Shown here: positions 1 to 5,392 of the stretch, in pieces
Layout: each line of letters starts with the position of its first letter
Position numbering within the stretch: the stretch's first letter is position 1
Assembly (NCBI GenBank): GCA_021204885.1
Contig: JAJPYP010000225.1
Span: forward strand, 1 to 5,392
Direction: 5' to 3'
Origin: Prevotellaceae bacterium
Lineage (GTDB): Bacteria; Bacteroidota; Bacteroidia; Bacteroidales; Bacteroidaceae
Length of the DNA stretch: 5,392 bases
Notes under the pieces: generated by a model
Database searches by the model: none
Told to the model about the DNA's origin: nothing
What the model saw: only the letters and a program-made list of their open reading frames with translations
Program-made: the position numbers and the translations under genes

Positions 1-15
1 ACGGACAAACCATGA
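1..15 (+). CDS. 3' end of an upstream gene, probably the partner response regulator
   Basis: Reading frame 1 gives the codons T-D-K-P followed by TGA at 13-15, which overlaps the kinase ATG (12-14) in an ATGA arrangement. Such 4-base overlaps are typical of translationally coupled genes, and a histidine kinase with this architecture is very often preceded by an OmpR-type response regulator. The short tail would fit the end of a winged-helix regulator. Only four residues are visible, so the identity is inferred from context and not from homology. Confidence 0.45.
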   Translation, partial: TDKP

Positions 16-1379
16 AAATACGCACCGCCCTCACCCTGAAACACACCTTCGTCACCGCCGCCGTCTTCCTGCTCTGCTTGGTGATGGTCTACTTCGTGAG
101 CGAACACTCGCGCAGCCGCACCTTCTTCCATGAACTAAAGAGCGAAGCAGCCACCAAGGCGCAACTGTTCCTGCAAAATAGGGTCGATGCCGGTACCATG
201 CACGCCATCTACCTGAACAACCGGCAGTTCGTCAACGAGATAGAGCTGGCCGTCTATACCACCGACTTCCACCTGCTTTACCGCGACACCGCCGAGAACG
301 ACACCATAGGGAGCCGCCGCCTCTTGGAAAACATCCTGCTGAAGAAAGAGATGGAGTTCTACGACGGCAAGACCCAATGCATCGGCATCCTCTACGCCTT
401 CGAAGGCAAATCCTACATCGTCACCGCCAGCGCCTGCGACAACTACGGCTACACCACCCTGCACGAGTTGCGCAACACGCTCATTTACCTCTTCTGCATC
501 GGGCTGCTGCTGCTCTACATCACCTGTTACCTGCTGGCACGCGCCTCGCTCAAGCCCATACGCGACATCGTCAAGGAAGTGGAGACCATCTCAGCCTCAC
601 AGATAGACAAGCGGCTGCCCCGGAAGAACGGCAAAGACGAGATAGGCGAACTATGCACCGCCTTCAACGACCTGCTCGACCGTTTAGAGAAATCCTTCAC
701 CTCGCAGAAGATGTTCATCAGCAACGTCTCCCACGAGCTGCGCACCCCTTTGGCCGCCCTCATCGCCCAGCTCGACCTCACCCTGCAAAAAGAACGCACC
801 GAAGCCCAGTACCGCGAAGCCATCGGCAACGGGCTGCAAGACGGCCGCCGCATGAAGAAACTCATCGACGGCCTGCTGAACTTGGCCAAGGCCGACTACG
901 GCAAAGAGCGTATCAAGATGCAGGAGATACGCTTGGACGAACTGCTTTTAGACGCCCGCCAGTTCCTGCTCCGTGCCCACCCCGACTACCACATCGAGCT
1001 GCTCTTCGAGGAGGAGGAGGCCGACGACGACCGCCTCATCACCGTCATGGGCAACGTCTACCTACTGAACATCGCCTTCTCCAACCTGATAGAGAACAAC
1101 TGCAAGTACTCCCACGACAAATCCTCCTTCGTGCAAATCTCCTACTGGGACCGTAGCTCCATCATCCGCCTTTCCGACGACGGCATCGGCCTCTCCGAGA
1201 CCGACAAGCAGCACCTCTTCACCCTCTTCTACCGCGGCGAGCAAGAGAACATGGTCGAGGGCCACGGCATCGGCATGGCCTTGGCACAGAAAATCATCCT
1301 GCTGCACCAAGGACAAATCGCCGTCCACTCCGAGCAAGGCAAAGGCACCACCTTCGTCATCGAGCTTCCCCACATCTAA
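12..1379 (+). CDS. Membrane sensor histidine kinase (HAMP-HisKA-HATPase)
   Basis: A complete 455-residue two-component sensor kinase of the inner membrane. It should autophosphorylate on a histidine in response to an unknown periplasmic cue and pass the phosphate to a response regulator, probably the gene that overlaps its start. The order seen is: TM helix 1 at about residues 12-29; a periplasmic sensor region at about 30-155; TM helix 2 at about 156-176; HAMP at about 174-229; HisKA with the H-box SHELRTPLA and phospho-acceptor His241; N-box NLIENN at about 358-363; G1 box DDGIG at 389-393; and G2 box GHGIGM at 417-422. The HELRT sequence keeps the Glu and Thr associated with phosphatase activity in this class. 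The sensor region matches no domain I recognise and carries two cysteines, C123 and C142, that could form a disulfide. An acidic run (333-340) lies in the ATPase domain before the N-box. The start is set by the ATGA overlap. The family is confident; the stimulus and gene name are unknown. Confidence 0.95.
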   Translation: MKIRTALTLKHTFVTAAVFLLCLVMVYFVSEHSRSRTFFHELKSEAATKAQLFLQNRVDAGTMHAIYLNNRQFVNEIELAVYTTDFHLLYRDTAENDTIGSRRLLENILLKKEMEFYDGKTQCIGILYAFEGKSYIVTASACDNYGYTTLHELRNTLIYLFCIGLLLLYITCYLLARASLKPIRDIVKEVETISASQIDKRLPRKNGKDEIGELCTAFNDLLDRLEKSFTSQKMFISNVSHELRTPLAALIAQLDLTLQKERTEAQYREAIGNGLQDGRRMKKLIDGLLNLAKADYGKERIKMQEIRLDELLLDARQFLLRAHPDYHIELLFEEEEADDDRLITVMGNVYLLNIAFSNLIENNCKYSHDKSSFVQISYWDRSSIIRLSDDGIGLSETDKQHLFTLFYRGEQENMVEGHGIGMALAQKIILLHQGQIAVHSEQGKGTTFVIELPHI

Positions 1380-1402
1380 GGCCGACGGCCAGCCGAAACC
1401 TG

Positions 1403-1430
1403 TCATTTATTGCGTTTAAAGAATAAATGA
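1403..1430 (+). terminator. AT-rich inverted repeat after the kinase, possible weak terminator
   Basis: TCATTTATT (1403-1411) and AATAAATGA (1422-1430) are perfect 9-bp inverted arms around a 10-base loop, starting 24 bases after the kinase stop. This stands out as AT-rich in GC-rich surroundings and could fold in the kinase mRNA. No clean U-tract follows, so intrinsic termination is uncertain; a protein-binding dyad or an mRNA 3'-end stabiliser would look the same. Confidence 0.35.
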
Positions 1431-1546
1431 GACTATTCATTTCACCTTCTTGCCATCCTGTTCCAACTGACTTTCCCGCTTGTGGCATCGATTGATTTGT
1501 TCATAAATTCATTCCCCTTTTTATCCGATTATCCAGAGAGATTGGC

Positions 1547-1554
1547 TATATTCG
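1547..1554 (+). promoter_or_regulatory. Possible Bacteroidales -7 promoter element before dnaG
   Basis: TATATTCG matches the Bacteroides sigma-ABfr -7 consensus TAnnTTTG at five of the six defined positions. It would place a transcription start near 1560, about 20 bases before the dnaG ATG. No good -33 TTTG lies at the usual 19-21 bp spacing; the nearest TTTG, at 1496-1499, is too far upstream. The 202-bp gap after the kinase makes an independent dnaG promoter reasonable, but this exact site is tentative. Confidence 0.3.
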
Positions 1555-1581
1555 CACTGGCGGAGTATAAGGCTGTTTTGA

Positions 1582-3726
1582 ATGATTGACCAAGCTACCA
1601 TAAACCGTATATTGGATGCCGCACAGATTGTGGATGTGGTGTCTGACTTCGTGACGTTGCGCAAGCGAGGGGTGAATTATGTGGGGCTATGTCCGTTCCA
1701 CGACGACAAAACACCGTCGTTCTACGTGTCGCCCTCCAAGGGCGTGTGCAAATGTTTCGCGTGCGGCAAAGGGGGAAGCGCGGTGCATTTCATTATGGAA
1801 CACGAGCAGCTCTCTTACCCCGAGGCGTTGAAATACTTGGGCAAGAAGTATGGCATCGAGGTGAAGGAGCGGGAGCTCTCCAATGAAGAGAAGATAGCGC
1901 AAAGCGAGCGCGAGAGCCTGTTTGTCGTCAACCAGTTCGCCCGCGACTATTTCCGCAACACGCTGCACAACCATGTGGACGGACGCAGCATCGGCATGGC
2001 CTACTTCCGCAGCCGTGGGTTCCGCGACGACATAATCGAGAAGTTCCAGTTGGGCTACAGCACGGAGAGCCATGACGCGCTGGCCGAGGAAGCTATCAAG
2101 CGCGGTTACAAGCGCGAATTCCTCATCAAGACGGGGCTTTGCTACGAGACCGACGACCACCGCTTGCGCGACCGTTTCTGGGGACGGGTCATCTTCCCGG
2201 TACACACGCTTTCGGGCAAAGTCGTGGCTTTTGGCGGGCGGGTGTTGGCCAGCGCCACGAAAGGGGTGAAGGTGAAGTATGTGAACTCGCCCGAATCGGA
2301 GATATACCACAAGAGCAACGAGCTGTATGGCATCTTCTTCGCCAAGAAAGCCATCGTGAAGCAGGACCGTTGTTACTTGGTGGAGGGCTATACCGACGTG
2401 ATTTCCATGCACCAAGTGGGCGTGGAGAATGTGGTGGCCTCGTTAGGTACGTCGCTCACGCCGGGGCAGATTCGCATGATACGCCGTTTCACGAGCAACA
2501 TGACCGTGCTGTACGACGGTGACGAGGCAGGCATCAAAGCCTCCATCCGTGGCATTGACATGCTGTTGGAGGAGGGAATGAACGTCAAGGTGTGCCTGTT
2601 GCCCGACGGGGACGACCCCGACTCGTTTGCCCGCAAACACAACGCGGCGGAGTTCCAAGCGTTCATCGGCGAGCATGAGACTGACTTCATTCGCTTCAAG
2701 GCGGGTTTGCTGCTGAAAGATGCGGGAAAAGACCCCATCAAGCGGGCCGAACTGATCGGCAACTTGGTGCAGAGCATCTCGGTGATTCCCGAGGCCATCG
2801 TGCGCGATGTCTATATCAAGGAGTGTGCCCAGCTATTGGATATGGAGGACCGATTATTGGTATCGGAAGTGGCCAAGCGGCGCGAAGCGCAAGCGAGCCG
2901 CCGTGCGCAGCAAGCCGAAAGGGAGCGCCGCCAAGGTCATATCGCCACCGCCGATGCCACTGCTCCAAACGGGCAAGCGACGGCTACGGACGAGCATGCC
3001 GGGCAGCCTGTAATGGACTACCCACCTGTCGACACACCGCCGCCTCCCCAAGAGATGGAAGCACCCGCACCCCAGCCATCGCAAGTACCCTTGACACAAA
3101 CCCATAAAGACGACGAGTTCTACAAATACGAGCGGCTCATCTTGCAGATGGTAGTGCGCTACGGGGAACGGATTATCTGCACCGTGCCGGGTGAGACAAG
3201 TGAGGCAGACGAAGCCGATAATACAGATGAGGCGGACAAGAATGGCATGGCAGAGGAGGAACTGCCCGTTACCGTGATTGAATACATCGTGAACGATTTG
3301 CAGTCCGACGGATTGGCCTTCCACAACCCGTTGCACGAGCGAGTGCTCGAAGAGGCGTTCAACCACGTGCACGACGAGGGCTTCACGGCGGAACGTTTTT
3401 TCCTCACACACCCCGACCCCGCCATCAGCAAGCTCTGTGTGGAGCTGATAAGCAACCGTTACCAGCTGAGCAAATACCACTACAAGAACCAGAAAATCGT
3501 TACGGACGAAGAGCGATTGTTGGAGCTGGTCCCTTCCCTGCTTGTCAACTTCAAGTATGCCATCGTGGGCGTGGAGATGCGCCACCTGCTCTCCTCGCTG
3601 AAAGACCCGTCGGTTGCCGGCGACGAGGCGCGATGCGACGCACTGATGAAGCGTTACACCGAACTGACCAAGCTACACAGCGCCATGGCCAAGCTGCTTG
3701 GCGACCGGGTGGTGGTGCGGCTTTGA
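1582..3726 (+). CDS. dnaG: DNA primase DnaG
   Basis: A complete 714-residue replicative primase, which makes the RNA primers for leading- and lagging-strand synthesis and works with the DnaB helicase at the fork. The N-terminal CHC2 zinc domain has the ligands C37, H40, C58 and C61. The catalytic core carries RDRFWGR (196-202), the conserved KYVNSP (232-237) and a TOPRIM fold with VEGYTDV (catalytic E268), DGD at 312-314 and a further acidic cluster, DGDDPD at 342-347. Residues from about 510 to the end would be the helicase-binding domain. A low-complexity linker at about 433-509 starts with a basic Arg/Gln/Ala helix and continues Ala/Thr/Pro-rich with a PPPP run; a second, acidic EAD-rich insert lies at 538-558. 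These make it clearly longer than E. coli DnaG (581 residues). The start is firm, because an in-frame TGA (1579-1581) directly precedes the ATG. It is probably its own transcription unit and converges on mrp. Confidence 0.98.
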   Translation: MIDQATINRILDAAQIVDVVSDFVTLRKRGVNYVGLCPFHDDKTPSFYVSPSKGVCKCFACGKGGSAVHFIMEHEQLSYPEALKYLGKKYGIEVKERELSNEEKIAQSERESLFVVNQFARDYFRNTLHNHVDGRSIGMAYFRSRGFRDDIIEKFQLGYSTESHDALAEEAIKRGYKREFLIKTGLCYETDDHRLRDRFWGRVIFPVHTLSGKVVAFGGRVLASATKGVKVKYVNSPESEIYHKSNELYGIFFAKKAIVKQDRCYLVEGYTDVISMHQVGVENVVASLGTSLTPGQIRMIRRFTSNMTVLYDGDEAGIKASIRGIDMLLEEGMNVKVCLLPDGDDPDSFARKHNAAEFQAFIGEHETDFIRFKAGLLLKDAGKDPIKRAELIGNLVQSISVIPEAIVRDVYIKECAQLLDMEDRLLVSEVAKRREAQASRRAQQAERERRQGHIATADATAPNGQATATDEHAGQPVMDYPPVDTPPPPQEMEAPAPQPSQVPLTQTHKDDEFYKYERLILQMVVRYGERIICTVPGETSEADEADNTDEADKNGMAEEELPVTVIEYIVNDLQSDGLAFHNPLHERVLEEAFNHVHDEGFTAERFFLTHPDPAISKLCVELISNRYQLSKYHYKNQKIVTDEERLLELVPSLLVNFKYAIVGVEMRHLLSSLKDPSVAGDEARCDALMKRYTELTKLHSAMAKLLGDRVVVRL

Positions 3727-3748
3727 GAAGGTTATCAGTCTATTCTTT

Positions 3749-4846
3749 TCAGTGCGTCTGTACAATCTTCGTAGGTGCCGACTCGATGTTGCGCCTGTCC
3801 ACTTGGCGCACCACGGCGGCGGCCAATTGCAGGAAGGCTCGGCCGGTTAGGGTGTTCTCGTCGAGAGCGGCGGGCTTGCCGGCATCGCCGCTCTCGCAGA
3901 TGCTTTGCACGATGGGGATTTGACCAAGCAAAGGAACGCCCAACTCTTCGGCCAACTGCTTGCAACCCTCCTTGCCGAATAGGTAGTAGCGGTTCTGGGG
4001 CAGCTCGGCAGGCGTGAACCAAGCCATGTTCTCCACCAGCCCCAGAATGGGCACGTTCACTTTCTCGTTGGTGTACATGTTCACCCCTTTACGCGCGTCG
4101 GCTAACGCCACCTGCTGGGGCGTGCTCACGATGACCGCACCCGTAATGGCAAGCGTCTGCAACAGTGTGAGGTGTATGTCGCTCGTGCCCGGCGGCGTGT
4201 CCAGTATGAAGTAGTCCAAGTCGCCCCAATCGGCATCGCCCACCAATTGCTTCAAGGCGTTGCTTGCCATGCCCCCGCGCCACAGGGTGGCTTGGCCGGG
4301 GTCGACGAAGAAGCCGATGGAGAGCAGCTTGACGCCGTATTGCTCAATGGGGATAATGAGGTCGCGCCCCTCGATGCGCTCGGCGTAAGGACGGGCATCC
4401 TCTATGTGGAACATCTTGGGGATGGAGGGGCCGAAGATGTCGGCATCGAGCAGCCCCACCCGGTAGCCCAACTTCGCCAAAGCGATGGCCAAGTTGGCCG
4501 CTACGGTGGACTTGCCCACGCCCCCTTTGCCCGACGATACCGCCACAATGTTCTTCACCCCGGGCAACAGCTTGCCCGGCTCGGGACGTGCCGCTTGCCG
4601 GCTTTCGGTGGCGATGGTCACCTCCACTTCGGGCGACACAAAAGTGTGTATGGCACGCTCGGCTGCCTTCACGATAGACTTCATGAAGGGGTCTGTCGGC
4701 TTCTCGAATACCAAGGAGAAGCCGACGCGCATGCCGTCGATGCGCATATTGTCTGCCACCATGCCGGCTTCCACCAAGTTCTTGCCGGTGCCGGGATAAC
4801 GCACGGTAGCCAGTGCGTCGAGAATAAGTTTGGGATAGATTGTCAT
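3749..4846 (-). CDS. mrp: Mrp/NBP35-family P-loop ATPase, probable Fe-S cluster carrier
   Basis: A complete 365-residue cytosolic ATPase of the Mrp/ApbC (NBP35/Ind1) group, whose members bind and transfer Fe-S clusters to apoproteins. Residues 1-80 form a MIP18/DUF59-type domain. The ParA/MinD-like ATPase follows, with the deviant Walker A SSGKGGVGKST at 104-114 (signature Lys107 and Lys112), the switch I segment DADIFGPS at 134-141 and the Walker B/switch II segment DTPPGTSD at 216-223. The CXXC that usually follows the ENM motif is absent: after ENMAWF (272-277) comes a Pro/Glu segment and a single C295. The only other cysteine is C317. This could make cluster binding different from E. coli Mrp, though dimers could still offer paired cysteines. 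An in-frame TAG (4868-4870) with no other start codon after it fixes the ATG. It follows trmB on the same strand after a 67-bp spacer and probably shares its transcript. The family call is firm; the Fe-S role is inferred. Confidence 0.95.
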   Translation of the reverse strand: MTIYPKLILDALATVRYPGTGKNLVEAGMVADNMRIDGMRVGFSLVFEKPTDPFMKSIVKAAERAIHTFVSPEVEVTIATESRQAARPEPGKLLPGVKNIVAVSSGKGGVGKSTVAANLAIALAKLGYRVGLLDADIFGPSIPKMFHIEDARPYAERIEGRDLIIPIEQYGVKLLSIGFFVDPGQATLWRGGMASNALKQLVGDADWGDLDYFILDTPPGTSDIHLTLLQTLAITGAVIVSTPQQVALADARKGVNMYTNEKVNVPILGLVENMAWFTPAELPQNRYYLFGKEGCKQLAEELGVPLLGQIPIVQSICESGDAGKPAALDENTLTGRAFLQLAAAVVRQVDRRNIESAPTKIVQTH

Positions 4847-4867
4847 GTCGTCGTCGTTTGCCGTGTA

Positions 4868-4890
4868 CTATAACTATAATATAGGTATAG
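4868..4890 (-). promoter_or_regulatory. 23-bp AT-rich near-perfect palindrome in the trmB-mrp spacer
   Basis: The 11-base arms CTATAACTATA and TATAGGTATAG flank one central base (plus-strand reading) and are inverted repeats with a single mismatch. CTATA units also repeat directly within each arm. The dyad ends 21 bases before the mrp ATG, so it could be an operator for a dimeric regulator or an mRNA hairpin. No -7 or -33 consensus overlaps it convincingly, so calling it a promoter would be a guess. Confidence 0.35.
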
Positions 4891-4903
4891 GCGCTGTCGC
4901 GCC
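4890..4903 (-). other. Short GC hairpin between trmB and mrp
   Basis: In the mrp-sense transcript, GGCGC and GCGCC form a perfect 5-bp stem around the loop GACA, 10 bases after the trmB stop. It directly abuts the AT-rich palindrome. The sequence after it is UA-rich but not a U-tract, so a strong terminator is unlikely; it may pause polymerase or protect the trmB mRNA 3' end. Confidence 0.3.
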
Positions 4904-4913
4904 CTCTCTGTCG

Positions 4914-5392
4914 CTATTTCGCCGTTTGCAGCCCGCTGCGCTTGCTGCGGTTGTAGCTGCGGTAGTCGTCGAGTTCAATCTCCACCTCGGGCTCTTTCAG
5001 TTCGCCCGTCTGGGGCAGGTGGAAGGCGATGTATTTGATGGCGATTCCCCTGTCCATCCACTGCTGCTCGTAATAGGTGCGGATGCTGCGCACCACATCG
5101 GCCCACTCGGAGTGATACAAGTCGGCGGTCAAGGCATCTACGGGCAAGCCGTTGGCCTCTACCATGCAGCGGGTGTAGGTAAAGAGAAACGGGCTGTCGG
5201 TCTTCAGGTGTATCAAGCCGCCCGGTACCAAGAAGCGGCGATAACGTGCCAAGAAGAACGTGGAAGTCATGCGCTTGGTGGCCTTCTTCATCTGCGGGTC
5301 GGGGAAGGTAAGCCAAATCTCGCCCACTTCGCCCGGTGCGAAGAAGCGGTCGATGAACTCGATGCGCGTGCGCAGGAAAGCCACGTTCTTCA
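4914..5392 (-). CDS. trmB: tRNA (guanine-N7-)-methyltransferase TrmB, 5' end cut by the window
   Basis: The C-terminal 158 residues of TrmB, a cytosolic SAM-dependent enzyme that makes m7G at position 46 of the tRNA variable loop. The visible part starts at [14 protein letters not shown] and has the family landmarks in order: IWLTFPDPQ (FPDPQ at 5292-5306), a basic KKATKR stretch, [10 protein letters not shown] (Thr-Asp at 5196-5201) and a TYYEQQW segment near the C-terminus. In many bacteria the first motif reads FPDPW followed by PKKRH; here Trp is Gln, a form I associate with Bacteroidales homologues. A GTG at 5382-5384 is not the start, because the homologous sequence continues upstream in frame; the SAM-binding N-terminal motif lies outside the window. 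The gene reads into mrp and is probably cotranscribed with it. It ends in TAG at 4914-4916. Confidence 0.93.
   Translation of the reverse strand, partial: KNVAFLRTRIEFIDRFFAPGEVGEIWLTFPDPQMKKATKRMTSTFFLARYRRFLVPGGLIHLKTDSPFLFTYTRCMVEANGLPVDALTADLYHSEWADVVRSIRTYYEQQWMDRGIAIKYIAFHLPQTGELKEPEVEIELDDYRSYNRSKRSGLQTAK

Noticed and set aside
377..1156. Long open frame of 259 codons inside the kinase, +1 frame
   Set aside because: The translation is rich in Arg, His, Pro and Ala with no domain, as expected of a shifted frame in GC-rich DNA; the kinase frame explains the region.
1379..1390. GGCC-GAC-GGCC hairpin just after the kinase stop
   Set aside because: The stem is only 4 bp with a 3-base loop and no U-tract; GGCC is common in this GC-rich DNA.
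1427..1495. 22-codon ORF starting inside the inverted repeat of the kinase-dnaG spacer
   Set aside because: It is very short, resembles no known leader peptide, has no initiation signal I can identify, and would be expected by chance in 200 bp.
2854..3585. Long antisense open frame of 243 codons opposite dnaG
   Set aside because: It has no recognisable motif and is composed of shadow codons of a firmly identified gene.
3725..3750. GAGAAG / CTTTTC pairing across the dnaG-mrp gap as a bidirectional terminator
   Set aside because: It is a 6-bp stem that includes a G-U pair and a 14-base loop; on the other strand it has an A-C mismatch, so it is too weak to call.
4847..4856. GTC triplet repeat next to the mrp start as a phase-variable tract
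   Set aside because: There are only three full units, outside the coding region, and no evidence of length variation.
4172..4873. 233-codon open frame opposite mrp
   Set aside because: The translation is low in recognisable structure and mirrors the mrp codons; mrp has all of its ATPase motifs in the other strand.

Overview
The window looks like an ordinary chromosomal stretch of a Bacteroidales bacterium with fairly high GC content. The protein variants support this: a long DnaG with a Pro-rich linker, an Mrp ATPase without the usual CXXC, and a TrmB with FPDPQ in place of FPDPW. Starts also lack convincing Shine-Dalgarno sequences, and there is a TAnnTTTG-like promoter element before dnaG. 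Genus cannot be fixed from the sequence; the GC-rich coding bias is higher than in typical Bacteroides. No mobile element, CRISPR array, rRNA, tRNA or recognisable riboswitch was seen.

Layout. Positions 1-15 appear to hold the last codons of an upstream gene, probably the partner response regulator, overlapping by ATGA with a complete membrane sensor histidine kinase (12-1379, +). A 202-bp spacer (1380-1581) contains an AT-rich 9-bp inverted repeat and a possible promoter, followed by complete dnaG, the replicative primase (1582-3726, +). Only 22 bp separate its stop from that of a convergent Mrp/NBP35-family ATPase (3749-4846, -). Upstream of mrp on the same strand, across a 67-bp spacer with a GC hairpin and a near-perfect 23-bp AT-rich palindrome, is trmB, the tRNA m7G46 methyltransferase (4914 to beyond 5392, -), whose 5' end lies outside the window.

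How the genes relate. The window is three transcription units: the end of a two-component operon, a probably monocistronic dnaG, and a trmB-mrp pair read towards dnaG. DnaG, Mrp and TrmB are housekeeping functions (replication priming, Fe-S cluster handling, tRNA modification); the kinase is the only signalling gene. I found no clear novel system. The points most worth checking are the Mrp lacking its Fe-S cysteines, the spacer palindrome before mrp, and the Pro-rich linker plus acidic insert in DnaG.
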